38,508 nucleotides of DNA, taken from contig JAHFUG010000003.1 in assembly GCA_023265195.1 (NCBI GenBank), positions 10,210-48,717 on the forward strand. Direction: 5' to 3'. Shown here in pieces: positions 1 through 8,999 of this stretch. The notes under the pieces were generated by a model. That model did no database searches. It was not told the DNA's origin and worked only from the letters and a program-made list of their open reading frames with translations. Source of the stretch: Blastocatellia bacterium. GTDB lineage: Bacteria > Acidobacteriota > Blastocatellia > UBA7656. Positions within the stretch are counted from its first letter, which is position 1. Each line of letters starts with the position of its first letter. A program made the translations under genes and the position numbers.

Positions 1-15
1 ATTCATAGGGGCCGA

Positions 16-1008
16 TCACCTGCCGCTTAGCCAACCGCGGCGTTTGTTCTTGGAACCGTAATAGTAGGTCGCTTCTTCGTTGAATACTTCGGCGACGTTA
101 AGTACGACTCCCACCCGTCTCTCTTTTGGAACGAGCTTGAGGGCGTCCGTAACCGCGCTATGATGAGTTCGGCATGCTCGAACCACCAGCACCGTTCCAT
201 CCGCCAATGAGGCCAGTCTCTGCGCATCGGCGAATTCCGTGATCGGCGGCGCGTCGATTATCACGAAATCGAAGAGAGACTCGATCTCATCCAGCACGCC
301 TTCGACTCTTGACGACGTAAGCACGTCGCCCGCCGAAAGATTCGGCGCGTCCCCGATGCTTCGATCGGCTAGCACGTACATGCCGTGCGGCTTGATTCTC
401 ACTATCGAGTTGAGCACGGTGGACCGGCCTTCCACGACGCCCATCAGGCCGTGTGGCGATCTAAGGCCGAGCATTCGACAGATCGAAGGGCGCCGGAGAT
501 CCGCGTCGAGCAATAACACTCTCTTGCCCGACTGTTTGGCCATCACCCACGCTAGGTTGGCAGCCACGGTTGTCTTGCCCTCGCCTTCGAGAGCGCTCGT
601 GATTAGCAGCGACTTACGCTTGTGTTTCGCCCCAAGATTGATCAGGCGAACGGCCAGCGTGTTGTACCGTTCTCTTGCCAGGTCTTCCCGCTCGATAAGC
701 CCGGCGAGATGTTGATCGACCTTGAGGTCGCTAATGGAGAAGGATTGCAGCGGCTCTACGAACTCCGGCATGCCCCTGGAAAAATCGCCCACCCTCAAAT
801 TAGATCCGGCCGAGCTTGGACGGCTTTCCCCTCTGCTTGTCCGCGAACGATCTCGTTCGGCGCCGGTCTGCTCGGACAACAACTCCGCGTGCAGATTGAA
901 ATCACTGGCGGCGTTGGCGTCTACAGCGCCTCGAGGTTCGGCTGGGGACCGGTGTAGTTCATCGGTTATTCGTCCAGCTTTGACCAACGCTTTATAAACT
1001 CTTCCCAT
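16..1008 (-). CDS. CpsD/CapB-type tyrosine autokinase of an exopolysaccharide system
   Basis: This is a 330-residue cytoplasmic BY-kinase, the enzyme that autophosphorylates on C-terminal tyrosines and cycles with a Wzz-type membrane partner to control exopolysaccharide chain length and export. Residues 138-147 carry the Walker A motif (SALEGEGKTT). Walker A' is at 165-174 (LLLDADLRRP) and Walker B at 249-255 (VIIDAPP). A short tyrosine cluster (YYY, 315-317) lies near the C-terminus. Its opening, MGRVYKALVKAG, resembles XrtA-type autokinases, and residues 15-90 are a low-complexity linker. It has no membrane segments, so it needs the separate Wzz protein two genes upstream. It is the last gene of a three-gene minus-strand operon, 25 bases after the ATPase gene. 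I am confident of the family; the polysaccharide is unknown. Confidence 0.93.
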   Translation of the reverse strand: MGRVYKALVKAGRITDELHRSPAEPRGAVDANAASDFNLHAELLSEQTGAERDRSRTSRGESRPSSAGSNLRVGDFSRGMPEFVEPLQSFSISDLKVDQHLAGLIEREDLARERYNTLAVRLINLGAKHKRKSLLITSALEGEGKTTVAANLAWVMAKQSGKRVLLLDADLRRPSICRMLGLRSPHGLMGVVEGRSTVLNSIVRIKPHGMYVLADRSIGDAPNLSAGDVLTSSRVEGVLDEIESLFDFVIIDAPPITEFADAQRLASLADGTVLVVRACRTHHSAVTDALKLVPKERRVGVVLNVAEVFNEEATYYYGSKNKRRGWLSGR

Positions 1009-1033
1009 TGAATCCGTTCCCGTTCAGGCGGTC

Positions 1034-2092
1034 TTATGTCCTTGCCACGCGCGCGCGCGAAAAGAAGCGTTGAGAAGCGTCGGGCTGCGCACTAACTCGC
1101 GCCTCGCTCGATTCGACGCCGGGCCGCCCGGAGCCGGACGCGCTAAGGTCTCGCCTTATGTAGCGAACATTTGTCGGCGGCCGCGCGTCGCGGTTGGCCG
1201 CCACAGCCGCTTCTTCGTTCCGATGCGTTTGATTCGACGCCGAGTCCGAGAGATCAATCCGCCCCGTCAGTGGCGACGAAATATCCGCTGCGTCAAGGTC
1301 CAACAAGTCGACCACCTCGTGGATAATCGAGGGCGTGATTACTTTGCAGCCGCTGCTGAATCCGCTTAGCAGCGCGTTATCGCAAATGTTGTTGATGATT
1401 CGTGGTATCCCGGCTGAGAACCTATAAACAGCCGCGATTGACTCAACCTCGAAGATGTTCGGGTCAATTGCCCCCGCGATTCTCAATCGCCAGGCTATAT
1501 ACTCGGCCGTCTCGCGTGGGGTCAGCGGCTGAATCTCGCTCCTTAAACTTATGCGCTGTTTGAGCTGCCTAAGCTCCGGCTGAGCGAACACGTCTCGAAG
1601 CTCGGGCTGACCGCACAGTATGATTTGAAATAGCTTTTCGCGGTTGGTTTCATAGTTCGACATCAGCCTGATCTCTTCCAGGAGGGGTCGCGGCAGCAGG
1701 TGCGCTTCGTCCACGACAAGGACCGTCCGAAGTCCTCGCTGGTGACGGGTCAGCAGGAAGTAACCGAGCATTCTCAGCGTCTCGGCCTTCGAGGGTTGAT
1801 GACGGAGGCGGAACTCGCTCGCCAGCATAGCGTAGAAGTCGCCAGTGCTCAGCAGAGGATTGAATATGTACGCCGCCGCAACGGAGTGATCCAGCGACTG
1901 GAGCATCGAGCGAAGCACGAGGGTTTTTCCAGTGCCGACCTCTCCGGTCATGAGCACTACGCCTTTGCCGTGCTCGATGCAATACTGAAGGTTTGCGAAA
2001 ACTTCCAACAGGCTCTCAGTTCGGAAGAGATATCTTGGATCAGGAGCCAGGCTGAACGGTACGTCATGCAATCCGTAGAAGTGTCGATACAT
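1034..2092 (-). CDS. ExeA-like AAA ATPase of the exopolysaccharide cluster
   Basis: This 352-residue AAA+ ATPase is of the ExeA/GspA-like type found in XrtA/PEP-CTERM polysaccharide clusters. Its opening, MYRHFYGLHDVPFSLAPDP, is characteristic. Walker A is at residues 50-57 (GEVGTGKT) and Walker B at 125-130 (LVVDEA, followed by HLL). A sensor/arginine-finger stretch (LRQLKQRISLR) lies near residue 180. The C-terminal ~90 residues are polar and low in complexity. The start is supported by a purine-rich GAGGG site about 5 bases upstream. It sits between the wzz-like and kinase genes on the same strand with short gaps, so co-transcription is very likely. In known systems this ATPase is thought to energise assembly or export; its exact partner is not established, and I infer the same role here from context. 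Confidence 0.9.
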   Translation of the reverse strand: MYRHFYGLHDVPFSLAPDPRYLFRTESLLEVFANLQYCIEHGKGVVLMTGEVGTGKTLVLRSMLQSLDHSVAAAYIFNPLLSTGDFYAMLASEFRLRHQPSKAETLRMLGYFLLTRHQRGLRTVLVVDEAHLLPRPLLEEIRLMSNYETNREKLFQIILCGQPELRDVFAQPELRQLKQRISLRSEIQPLTPRETAEYIAWRLRIAGAIDPNIFEVESIAAVYRFSAGIPRIINNICDNALLSGFSSGCKVITPSIIHEVVDLLDLDAADISSPLTGRIDLSDSASNQTHRNEEAAVAANRDARPPTNVRYIRRDLSASGSGRPGVESSEARVSAQPDASQRFFSRARVART

Positions 2093-2153
2093 TGATCCCT
2101 CGTAAGAAATCTGTTTCTTTCGTCAACCTGAAATGGCCAATGGCCCTTCGCTT

Positions 2154-3776
2154 TCACTTCTTTCCGATCAAATTGAACAGGTTGGTAACGACGAACGCCT
2201 TGGCGAGAACCGCCGTAATGGCGGTAGCGGCGGCGGTGCATAATGCGAACTTCAGCCACATACTCCAGGCGTGTAGCCTTTGTTCCTTTGGGGATTCAGT
2301 CAACGGTATCGAGGCAAGGAGGGGCAGCTTGGCGTAATACTCTACGTCCCTTGCGTCCTGCAGGGTGGGTAGCCGCCGCAATTCCGCCGCAAGCCCGAAG
2401 CAAAGTCCCACCGCGAGTCCGGCGGCGGCCGCCACAAGAAAGAGGAGGCGCCGGTTTGGCGACACCGGAAGCTGAGGAAGGTTCGCTTGATCCAGCACTC
2501 TGAACTGTTCGGCGTGCGCGCTGCCAATCGTCTGAAGCTTGAGTTGCGCGTCCTGAAGCTTGCCGATCACTTCCTTGTAATTCTGTTTGAGCCCGAGATA
2601 ATCCTGGGCCATGCGGGCCGAGCCCGCGTCGCGGGGAACGCCGCTCGCGACAGCAGCCCCGGCCGAGGCCGCGATTCGGTTCTGAGGAGGGTTGGCGAGA
2701 ACGCGGTCTATCTCGCGGCCGGCCACTTCCAATTCGATCTTGTAGCGATTACGCTCGCTTTCAAGAGCACGCAGTTCGCGCTCCTCGGCTGTCTGCGTCG
2801 TCATTCCCTGATCCTGCTTCGCCAGTTCGGCAATGGCGCGATTGATGGATGCTATCTGTTCGTCGACCGCGATAACTCTCGGGTGCTTGTCCGTCAGTCC
2901 TTGCTGCTTCACGTAGTTCTCGCGTATGCCTTGCAGTTCCGCGCGCTTCGCCACCAAAGCGCCGTAAGTCGGGTTGTCACGAGGAACCGCGCTCTTCTTT
3001 TGCCGTTCGACAATGGCGCGCTGTTCGGCGATTCTGCGGTCGACATCGGCCATCTGCTGCTGCAGTTTGTACTGCTGGTCTTTCAACGCCCCGAGCGTCA
3101 TTTGCTGGGATCGAATCGCATCCAGCGATGGCTGGACCGATCTCGAGCCGCCCGCGGGCGGCGGCAGGGGCGAGTCTTCCTTCAAGGAGATGAGCCAAGG
3201 CGAGCGCTGCTCGAGGTCATGCAACTGTCCGGAGAGTTCGCCCGCGCGCTTTTGGAGGATCGATATCTCGCCCGATGCTTGTGACGCCATCGCCTGGACA
3301 TTCTCCGCGATCAACTGGTCCGCCAGCGCCGCCGTAACAGTTTGGGAAGTTTCCGGATCGCGGGATCGATAGGATATCGTGAATCCTTCAGTCACCTCCG
3401 GCCGAGTGGAGTTCACGTCCACTTCGATGTCGCTCCGCATACGCGAAATGATGCGATCCGCCGGCTCGCCAGTTTCTTTCAGTTCTTCATACAACCCGTG
3501 ACTCTCGATCAAACCCTCGAGGCGGGTGCGGCTGGTTACTTGTTGGCGGATGGTGGCCAGGCGGCGCGAGACGTCGATTGGCGAGCGCTCGCTGCCGCCA
3601 TCGCTCTGTGGCGATTCCACAATGATGAACGTGGAAGATTCGTATATGTTGGGAATCTGCTTGATTGCTATGAAGGAGGCCACGATGAGCATCAAAGCGG
3701 GAGTTGCTATCAGCAGCTTTCGGCGGCGAGCAGCCTTGATGTAGTCGGTGAGGGATCGAGGTCTGATTGAATCCAT
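2154..3776 (-). CDS. Wzz/GNVR-type polysaccharide chain-length determinant
   Basis: This 540-residue inner-membrane protein has the Wzz plan. A cytoplasmic N-terminus (DYIKAARRRKLL) is followed by a first transmembrane helix at about 20-40. A large periplasmic domain rich in coiled coil spans roughly 150-390, with many Q/E/R/K heptads. A proline-bearing SPNRR motif then leads into a second helix at about 435-460. An extra hydrophobic segment lies at the extreme C-terminus (about 510-535), which is unusual for a plain Wzz. The family sets polymer length and stimulates its BY-kinase. It is the first gene of the operon and lacks a fused kinase domain, agreeing with the separate kinase downstream. 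The ATG at 3776 is preceded by only a weak ribosome site. Confidence 0.92.
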   Translation of the reverse strand: MDSIRPRSLTDYIKAARRRKLLIATPALMLIVASFIAIKQIPNIYESSTFIIVESPQSDGGSERSPIDVSRRLATIRQQVTSRTRLEGLIESHGLYEELKETGEPADRIISRMRSDIEVDVNSTRPEVTEGFTISYRSRDPETSQTVTAALADQLIAENVQAMASQASGEISILQKRAGELSGQLHDLEQRSPWLISLKEDSPLPPPAGGSRSVQPSLDAIRSQQMTLGALKDQQYKLQQQMADVDRRIAEQRAIVERQKKSAVPRDNPTYGALVAKRAELQGIRENYVKQQGLTDKHPRVIAVDEQIASINRAIAELAKQDQGMTTQTAEERELRALESERNRYKIELEVAGREIDRVLANPPQNRIAASAGAAVASGVPRDAGSARMAQDYLGLKQNYKEVIGKLQDAQLKLQTIGSAHAEQFRVLDQANLPQLPVSPNRRLLFLVAAAAGLAVGLCFGLAAELRRLPTLQDARDVEYYAKLPLLASIPLTESPKEQRLHAWSMWLKFALCTAAATAITAVLAKAFVVTNLFNLIGKK

Positions 3777-3979
3777 ATCTTCGTCTTATGTTCTTCCTGA
3801 GAATAGAACTCGGCGGCCTCATCAGCAGGGTTCCGGGCTGGATTGAGGTCACGGCAATGAAAAGTCCAATTTCTTTGGGTTTCCAGACGACATTAGTAAT
3901 GGACCTCCCCAAGCGAGTGATGGTGTCGAGGCGCCAATCATTGACGGCTGAAGCGCTGCCTGTAGTCCGCTAAAAACTG

Positions 3980-4008
3980 TTGACATTGGAGAATTCATAC
4001 CTTATAAA
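3980..4008 (+). promoter_or_regulatory. Near-consensus sigma70 promoter for the PAS-LuxR gene
   Basis: TTGACA at 3980-3985 is separated by exactly 17 bases from TATAAA at 4003-4008. Transcription would begin near 4015 and give a leader of about 165 bases before the ATG at 4181. It lies in the divergent gap (3777-4180) between the exopolysaccharide operon and the regulator, which otherwise holds no gene that I can see. I could not find an equally good promoter for the minus-strand operon, so that one may depend on an activator or another sigma factor. Confidence 0.7.
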
Positions 4009-4180
4009 CGAAGCGCGAAGCTGCCGTAAGGTCGATTTGTTTGTGCGTTCGGTCCAGACGGTGTTTTGTTACCCTCCCAAAGCTCCTTGCCCCTCAGAAA
4101 CAGGTTGTCGGCCGGACTATTAGACCCGGTCAAGATGTTTGCTTTCGGCCCTCTGGCTCCCCGCAAAGAGGATTCTTTCT

Positions 4181-4813
4181 ATGTTAGCTCATGGGTCATA
4201 CGTGATTGCAACGGCGGAGAACCTGCCGCCTGCCGAGGGAACTGAGAGATTAGATTGCCTGGCGACCGCATTGAATGAAATCAATGAAGGCGTGATATTC
4301 CTGAACTCGGATCCCCAGATTGTCTGGTACAACCGAGCCTTCGATAAACTCACCGTCGAAAACCGCGAAGGCCTCGTGCTAGTAGCCGCCGTTATCGAAC
4401 TCGCGAAAGACTTTCGGCAAGACCTTCGACTGTCCCACGACATAGGCAAGGACAACAACTCCTACTCCACTTCCCGCAGCGTTGTCGCGGGCGGAATTTC
4501 TCACAGGCTTCACTGCACCCTGATGCCGAAGGGCATGTTCGGCGCGGAAGCGTACCTTCTGTGCCTTGTGAAAAGATCGGCTTCCCGTTGGTCCAGCTAC
4601 GAGCAGCACCTGCGGCAAACCTGGAGTCTGACCGAGCGAGAAGCCCAAGTCGCCGTCGAATGCCTGCAAGGCAAAAAGAACCTCGAGATAGCGGAATGTC
4701 TCAAAATCAGCGTAGAGACCGTTAACAAACACCTGGATAAGGTTTATCAGAAGGTAAGCGTCAGAGGCAGGTCTGAACTGGCTTCAAGATTATTGGACAG
4801 CAGTATCATGTAA
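4181..4813 (+). CDS. PAS-like sensor with LuxR-type DNA-binding domain
   Basis: This 210-residue cytoplasmic regulator has two parts. Residues about 25-130 form a PAS-like domain (EINEGVIFLNSDPQIVWYNR). Residues about 148-205 form a LuxR helix-turn-helix (LTEREAQVAVECLQGKKN, then ETVNKHLDKVY). A TTG 42 bases further upstream would extend the frame, but the ATG at 4181 has an AAGAGGA ribosome site about 9 bases before it and is preferred. It diverges from the wzz-like operon and has its own strong promoter. I infer, without proof, that it regulates the exopolysaccharide genes. No receiver domain is present, so input should come through the PAS fold or a partner protein. Confidence 0.88.
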   Translation: MLAHGSYVIATAENLPPAEGTERLDCLATALNEINEGVIFLNSDPQIVWYNRAFDKLTVENREGLVLVAAVIELAKDFRQDLRLSHDIGKDNNSYSTSRSVVAGGISHRLHCTLMPKGMFGAEAYLLCLVKRSASRWSSYEQHLRQTWSLTEREAQVAVECLQGKKNLEIAECLKISVETVNKHLDKVYQKVSVRGRSELASRLLDSSIM

Positions 4814-5051
4814 CATGTTGTAACTTGGAATTGAAATGGCCGCCGAAGCGGCTCGGTCCCAGAGTATGCAGCAGACTCTACGCCGCGCCTTGATCCTTCG
4901 CACAACGCATCACTTCATGCAACGGTCACGGAGCGCCGAACCGCGGCAGTCAGGCTGAGCCATTTGTTATTGAAACAACTGGCGATGAGTGAAGTCCCTG
5001 GAGACCGCCCTCGGAGCCGTTTGTATGAGTTTCCAAACTGTTGGCATACGA
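4814..5051. other. Intergenic, small GC hairpin after the LuxR gene
   Basis: A five-pair stem with a CGAA loop (GCCGC-CGAA-GCGGC, 4839-4852) lies 26 bases after the regulator's stop. No T-run follows it, so I do not call a terminator. Nothing else in this stretch is recognisable. Confidence 0.35.
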
Positions 5052-5246
5052 TTAAGAGTGGATATCGAAGAAGGCGTCTATGCTCTCCAGCAGTTGATTC
5101 TTTATCTGAGTTTTGGTTCCCTCGATCGTGTGAAGGGTCACCTGCCTGGTCTGCCCGTCATCCATCAAGACCTGCCCGTGCTCAACCGCCGCGACCTCGC
5201 CTTCGCCAACTAGCCTCATTCCATACACAAGCGTCAATCGATCCAA
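5052..5246 (-). CDS. Small hypothetical protein (64 aa)
   Basis: I do not recognise the family. The frame runs open back to an ATG at 5312. A strong AGGGAGGTGA ribosome site sits 5 bases before a TTG at 5246, which I take as the start. The product alternates short beta-like stretches (VYGMRLVGEGEVAAVEHGQV, then VTLHTI) with charged residues and ends in an amphipathic helix. It has no signal peptide or cysteines. The size and beta pattern loosely recall CooT-type small proteins, but I see no diagnostic residue. It stands alone, convergent with the LuxR regulator. Confidence 0.5.
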   Translation of the reverse strand: MDRLTLVYGMRLVGEGEVAAVEHGQVLMDDGQTRQVTLHTIEGTKTQIKNQLLESIDAFFDIHS

Positions 5247-5647
5247 GGTCACCTCCCTGGCGCCGCAAATTATGGCGCCGGTTCTTCCACAACTCTCCTG
5301 GCCATTCTCCACCCTCGAGTTCCGCGTCTTTCCAACATCGAAGGGCCAAAGGCCGTTTCGCGGTTCAGCGTATGATCCGGAAGATCAAGGGTACGGCAAG
5401 AACCGGCCTCCCTTGCTCGCCCCTACTTTGAGCCAAGAGAGTCGTTTTCTCAAGAGAGTTCGGTACGAGCCAGTCCCTGCGACCTGGCCATCACTATGGA
5501 GATGTAAAGAATAAGTTCCCGTCTTGAGAGTCTGCGCGAGAATGAATGTGCGGACCGCCCAGAAAAAAAATACCCCGGCATTTGGTTGATGAAAAGCTCG
5601 ACCGCAATCATATTCATAGACTGCGAGCCGGTGGGCCACACTTCTAT
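5247..5647. other. Intergenic, no gene recognised
   Basis: About 400 bases lie between the small minus-strand gene and the zinc-ribbon gene. Open frames here on both strands are mutually overlapping, arginine-rich and lack ribosome sites. I see no repeat or RNA gene. Confidence 0.4.
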
Positions 5648-6193
5648 ATGGAAATCGTGACTTCAAACTGTCCTGGTTGCGGCGCTGAACTGGAGCTTCC
5701 GCTTTCATTCGACAATGTAATCTGCCGAAGGTGCGGCGCCGCCTACCGAGCATCCCATCACAAGAACGCCGTGCACCTCCATCGCATAGATCGTTTTGCC
5801 GATAGCGAAGAAGCCGAACTCGCTGCTGAACTGGACTCCGCCATTGTTGAAATCGACGAACAGATAGCCAACATCAAAGAGGAAATCGAGACAATTCGCA
5901 GCCGCGAGCAGGGGGCCTCATTGCAATTGGGCTGCGCGGTCTTCGGCGCATTCGGAGCGGTGATCATAGTCCTGGCCATTTTTGTGACCGTCGGCCGCGG
6001 CTACTTCGGCGGCGTCTTATTCTACTCGGCGCTGGCCGCGGTCTTGATTATGGCCGGAATGCGACTGAAGACCAAGCTCCTGACCCGTCCCCAAAAGGAG
6101 ATGCTGCGTCATGAAAGACGCGATATGGAGCAGGCGCTCGCCGCGCTAGCGTCGGATCGCGAAAGACTGGCCGGTCTCAGAGTCGAAGAATAA
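5648..6193 (+). CDS. Zinc-ribbon, coiled-coil, two-helix membrane protein
   Basis: This protein of about 181 residues starts with a four-cysteine zinc ribbon (C8, C11, C26, C29; CPGCGAEL ... CRRCGAAY). An acidic coiled coil covers about 55-90 (DSAIVEIDEQIANIKEEIE). Two adjacent hydrophobic helices follow (AVFGAFGAVIIVLAIFVTV and FYSALAAVLIMAGM). A basic helical tail ends it. The frame is open upstream to 5546, but the ATG at 5648 directly precedes the zinc ribbon and is the more sensible start; its ribosome site is weak. The function is unknown. Such proteins are common membrane-anchored adaptors, and no neighbour suggests a pathway. Confidence 0.78.
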   Translation: MEIVTSNCPGCGAELELPLSFDNVICRRCGAAYRASHHKNAVHLHRIDRFADSEEAELAAELDSAIVEIDEQIANIKEEIETIRSREQGASLQLGCAVFGAFGAVIIVLAIFVTVGRGYFGGVLFYSALAAVLIMAGMRLKTKLLTRPQKEMLRHERRDMEQALAALASDRERLAGLRVEE

Positions 6194-6413
6194 CGGTTCA
6201 CAAAAGAGGCCGGAGCCCTCACGCAGGCTCTTCGTTTCCCGCATCAGGTCGAGCCAATACAATCGCCGGAAGAACACAGGCGCCGCACGGACAGCCCTCC
6301 GGCCGCTTTTCGCATCAAAAGCGTCGGTGACAACAAGAAGACGGGTAGAAGCAAAAGGCTGCCGGAAGGAAGTAGAGGAAGTGGATGAGAATCCAAGGAG
6401 GTGTCAGACAGTC

Positions 6414-6968
6414 ATGTTTAGAAAGAGCGGCATAACAATAATGCTGGTAGCTATCGCGCTTTCGGCGATGCGAGTGGCTGCGGCTACGCCGGAACCCAAC
6501 CCACAGTCTCTCAACGATCTCCAACGGAACGAACGTATTCGCAAGGAACTCGCGACGTTGCCTTACTACGGTGTTTTCGACAATCTCTCCTTTGAAGTAA
6601 ATGGCGGAACCGTGACCCTGACTGGGCAGGTTGTTCGCCCAATCACAAGATCCGGCGCCGAGCAACGAGTCACGAAGACGGCGGGCGTGACCAACGTAAT
6701 CAACAACATTGAAGTACTTCCGCTTTCGACCTTCGATGACTCGATTCGACTGGCGGCCTATAGGGCGATATTCCGAACAGATGGTCTCTACCGGTACGCG
6801 ATGGGAGCGAACCCCGCGATCCACATTGTGGTCAATCATGGCCACATCATACTGGAAGGGGTTGTGTCGAGCGCGTTCGAAAGTCAAACGGCCTTCCTGG
6901 CGGCGAATGGGGTGTCAGGCGTCTTCTCCGTAACAAACAACTTGCGTGTCGAGCATGCAAGAACTTAA
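6414..6968 (+). CDS. Secreted BON-domain protein
   Basis: This 184-residue protein begins with a signal peptide (MFRKSGITIMLVAIALSA). It then carries two BON-like alpha/beta modules, at about 45-110 (FEVNGGTVTLTGQVV ... VTNVINNIEVLP) and 115-180 (IHIVVNHGHIILEGVV ... SVTNNLRV). BON domains are found in OsmY-type periplasmic stress proteins and are thought to bind membranes or the envelope. The ATG at 6414 has a perfect AAGGAGGTG site about 10 bases upstream, so earlier in-frame starts are rejected. A strong terminator closes the gene, and the HtrA protease lies just beyond, suggesting a shared envelope-stress role. Confidence 0.88.
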   Translation: MFRKSGITIMLVAIALSAMRVAAATPEPNPQSLNDLQRNERIRKELATLPYYGVFDNLSFEVNGGTVTLTGQVVRPITRSGAEQRVTKTAGVTNVINNIEVLPLSTFDDSIRLAAYRAIFRTDGLYRYAMGANPAIHIVVNHGHIILEGVVSSAFESQTAFLAANGVSGVFSVTNNLRVEHART

Positions 6969-6976
6969 GGTATTCA

Positions 6977-7005
6977 GGGCGGGTCAACCGGGCCCGCCCC
7001 TTTTT
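6977..7005 (+). terminator. Rho-independent terminator after the BON gene
   Basis: A perfect seven-pair GC stem (GGGCGGG at 6977-6983 with CCCGCCC at 6993-6999) is followed by C and TTTTT. It starts 9 bases after the stop codon. Confidence 0.88.
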
Positions 7006-7076
7006 GGACCCAACTCGCGGATGACGCGAAGGCGGAAGGTCCGGCGAATCAATTGCTCCGGAGGTCAAGGAATAGA

Positions 7077-8549
7077 ATGAGTCAGAAACTTGGAGTCACG
7101 CTTAATCGCTTGTCTCGCGCACGGGTCATTGCGTATTCCCTTGCGCTTTTGTTGGTAGTAGGGGCGGGCATAGCCGGCCATCGCATTGTGCTGAGTCAGC
7201 AAGCTCAGCCAGCCCAGTTGCCGGCGCCTTCCGACCTTTCTCGCGCGTTCATCAGCGTTGCAAAGCAAATCAAACCCGCGGTGGTCAATATAGACGTCAA
7301 GGAAAAGGCGAAGCGCTCGCGCTTCGAGAACATTCCACAGATACCTGGGTTCCCGCCCTTCGATGGTCAACGCGGACCGCAGCGGGGGACCGGCTCTGGG
7401 ATAATCATCAGCGCGGACGGCTACATACTTACGAATAATCACGTGGCGGGTGAGGCTGACGAAATCAAAGTCAGGCTCTCCGACAGCCGCGAATTCAAAG
7501 CAAAACGCATCGGAACCGATCAGGACACGGACCTCGCGGTCATCAAAATAGAAGCCGAGGGCTTGCCGTTCGCGAGACTCGGCAACTCCGACAAGGTCGA
7601 GCAGGGAGAGTGGGTGATCGCGCTAGGCAGCCCGTTCGGTCTGGAGCAAACAATGACCGCGGGCATTATCTCCGCGACTGGACGCGACATTTCACCAGAC
7701 CCCACCAAGCAATTTCGAGACGTCAGTTATATTCAAACCGATGCATCGATCAATCCGGGTAACTCCGGAGGACCGCTGGTCAACATGAACGGCGAGGTTA
7801 TCGGCATCAATACGTGGATAGTCTCGGGGACCGGGGCGAGTTCCGGCGTCGGCTTCGCTATACCGGTCAACACCGCGTCGAAGGTTTATTCCCAGCTCGT
7901 GAAGTCCGGCAGGGTAACGAGGGGCTACCTGGGCGTTTCCATGCAGGCGGTGAACCCAGCCATCGCTAAAAACAATGGCTTGAGCGGCACTGACGGCGCC
8001 TTGATCAACGACCTGGCTCAAGACCCGGGGACGCCAGCGGCCAAGGCGGGATTGCGGAGCGGCGACGTGATCGTCGAGTTTGATGGCAAGCCGGTCAAGT
8101 CTCCAAAGAACCTTACTGAGTTCGTTGCGGAAACACCCGTTGGTAAGGTTGTTCCGCTCAAGTATGTTCGCGATGGCAAAATGGAAATCGCGTCGGTGAA
8201 GATCGCCGAGAGACCTCACGACACCGAAATCGCAAAGGGCGAAGGGGCCGAGGATAATCAACCAACCGGTAAGCTTGGCATTTCGGTCTCGCCGGTAACT
8301 CCCGAGCTTGCCCGTGAACTCAAGCTGAGGGTTGGCGGCGGAGTCGTTGTGGAGAACGTTGATCCGAATGGACCTGCCGCTGACGCAGGGTTGCGGCGCG
8401 GCGACGTTATTCACAGGGTCGATCGGATTCCGGTTAATTCGAGAGGCGAACTCGTGAGCGCGCTTAACGCGGTCAAGGGCGAGAAGGAAATCGTGCTACA
8501 GGTCGAGCGCGGAGGGCAGCTTTCTTTCGTGACCGTCCAGTTCGAATGA
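7077..8549 (+). CDS. HtrA/Deg-family periplasmic serine protease
   Basis: This 490-residue periplasmic protease/chaperone clears misfolded envelope proteins. An N-terminal membrane anchor (about 18-40) precedes a trypsin-like domain. The catalytic triad is visible at H122 (TNNHV), D152 (DTDLAV) and S230 (NPGNSGGPL). Two PDZ domains follow, at about 275-365 (RGYLGVSMQAV) and 390-485 (GKLGISVSPVT). Length and order match DegP/DegQ/MucD proteins. A TTG at 7053 would add 8 residues, but the ATG at 7077 follows GGAGGTCAAGGAA and is preferred. It is isolated between two terminators and so is probably a single-gene unit. I see no sigma-E-like promoter that I would defend. Confidence 0.96.
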   Translation: MSQKLGVTLNRLSRARVIAYSLALLLVVGAGIAGHRIVLSQQAQPAQLPAPSDLSRAFISVAKQIKPAVVNIDVKEKAKRSRFENIPQIPGFPPFDGQRGPQRGTGSGIIISADGYILTNNHVAGEADEIKVRLSDSREFKAKRIGTDQDTDLAVIKIEAEGLPFARLGNSDKVEQGEWVIALGSPFGLEQTMTAGIISATGRDISPDPTKQFRDVSYIQTDASINPGNSGGPLVNMNGEVIGINTWIVSGTGASSGVGFAIPVNTASKVYSQLVKSGRVTRGYLGVSMQAVNPAIAKNNGLSGTDGALINDLAQDPGTPAAKAGLRSGDVIVEFDGKPVKSPKNLTEFVAETPVGKVVPLKYVRDGKMEIASVKIAERPHDTEIAKGEGAEDNQPTGKLGISVSPVTPELARELKLRVGGGVVVENVDPNGPAADAGLRRGDVIHRVDRIPVNSRGELVSALNAVKGEKEIVLQVERGGQLSFVTVQFE

Positions 8550-8580
8550 TAGACCGGTTCCGGGATATAAACGGCGGAAG

Positions 8581-8608
8581 GGGCAGTCCGTTGCAGGCTG
8601 CCCTTTTT
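8581..8608 (+). terminator. Rho-independent terminator after htrA
   Basis: The stem is GGGCAG (8581-8586) with CTGCCC (8598-8603) and an 11-base loop, followed by TTTTT. Flanking AAG/TTT can extend the pairing. It lies 32 bases after the stop, just before the convergent zinc-ribbon gene. Confidence 0.82.
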
Positions 8609-8621
8609 CGTTGCGCCTCGA

Positions 8622-8999
8622 TTACTTGAATTCGAGCCCGCAGTTGAGACACTTATTTGGTTCTTTAACCAGGAGGAAGAGCAGCGAGAAGCAGAGCACT
8701 AACAGGAAGCCAACCACACTCGCTATGATGGCCCATACCGGAATTCCTCCCTTGAGAATACTGGTGGAGCCGCATCGCGGACACGCAATCTGGCCGGCCG
8801 CGCGCCTTGAAACTCTTTGAGGAAGAGGTGGCGGCGCCGCAGGAGGATAGTAGCTCCCGTATGAGTTGGCGTTAGCTGGAGGAACCGAGGGAATGTACCC
8901 GGAAATAGGATCTTGGACGGCTTGCGTCAGTGAAGCGGAACAGTTGCGGCAGAAGTTAGATCCCTCCCGGTTCTCGGCTAAGCACTTTGGGCATTGCAT
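8622..8999 (-). CDS. Zinc-ribbon membrane protein with proline-rich linker
   Basis: This 125-residue protein opens with a zinc ribbon (CPKC at 3-6, CRNC at 17-20). A Pro/Ala/Tyr-rich linker covers about 35-65. A second CPRCG motif lies near 74. A single strong transmembrane helix covers about 85-110, and a final CLNCG pair sits at the C-terminus. The second and third cysteine pairs flank the helix, so they would lie on opposite membrane faces unless the segment is not membrane-spanning. That is odd for one metal site. It resembles many bacterial 'zinc-ribbon domain-containing' proteins of unknown role. It is unrelated in order to the zinc-ribbon protein at 5648, although both pair ribbons with membrane helices. 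Confidence 0.8.
   Translation of the reverse strand: MQCPKCLAENREGSNFCRNCSASLTQAVQDPISGYIPSVPPANANSYGSYYPPAAPPPLPQRVSRRAAGQIACPRCGSTSILKGGIPVWAIIASVVGFLLVLCFSLLFLLVKEPNKCLNCGLEFK

Noticed and set aside
2487-3284. 265-codon plus-strand frame inside the wzz-like gene
   Set aside because: It is antisense to a clear Wzz protein, has no ribosome site, and its product is leucine/arginine-rich with no domain.
7692-8414. 240-codon minus-strand frame inside the HtrA gene
   Set aside because: It is a codon-bias shadow of a well-defined protease and has no recognisable fold.
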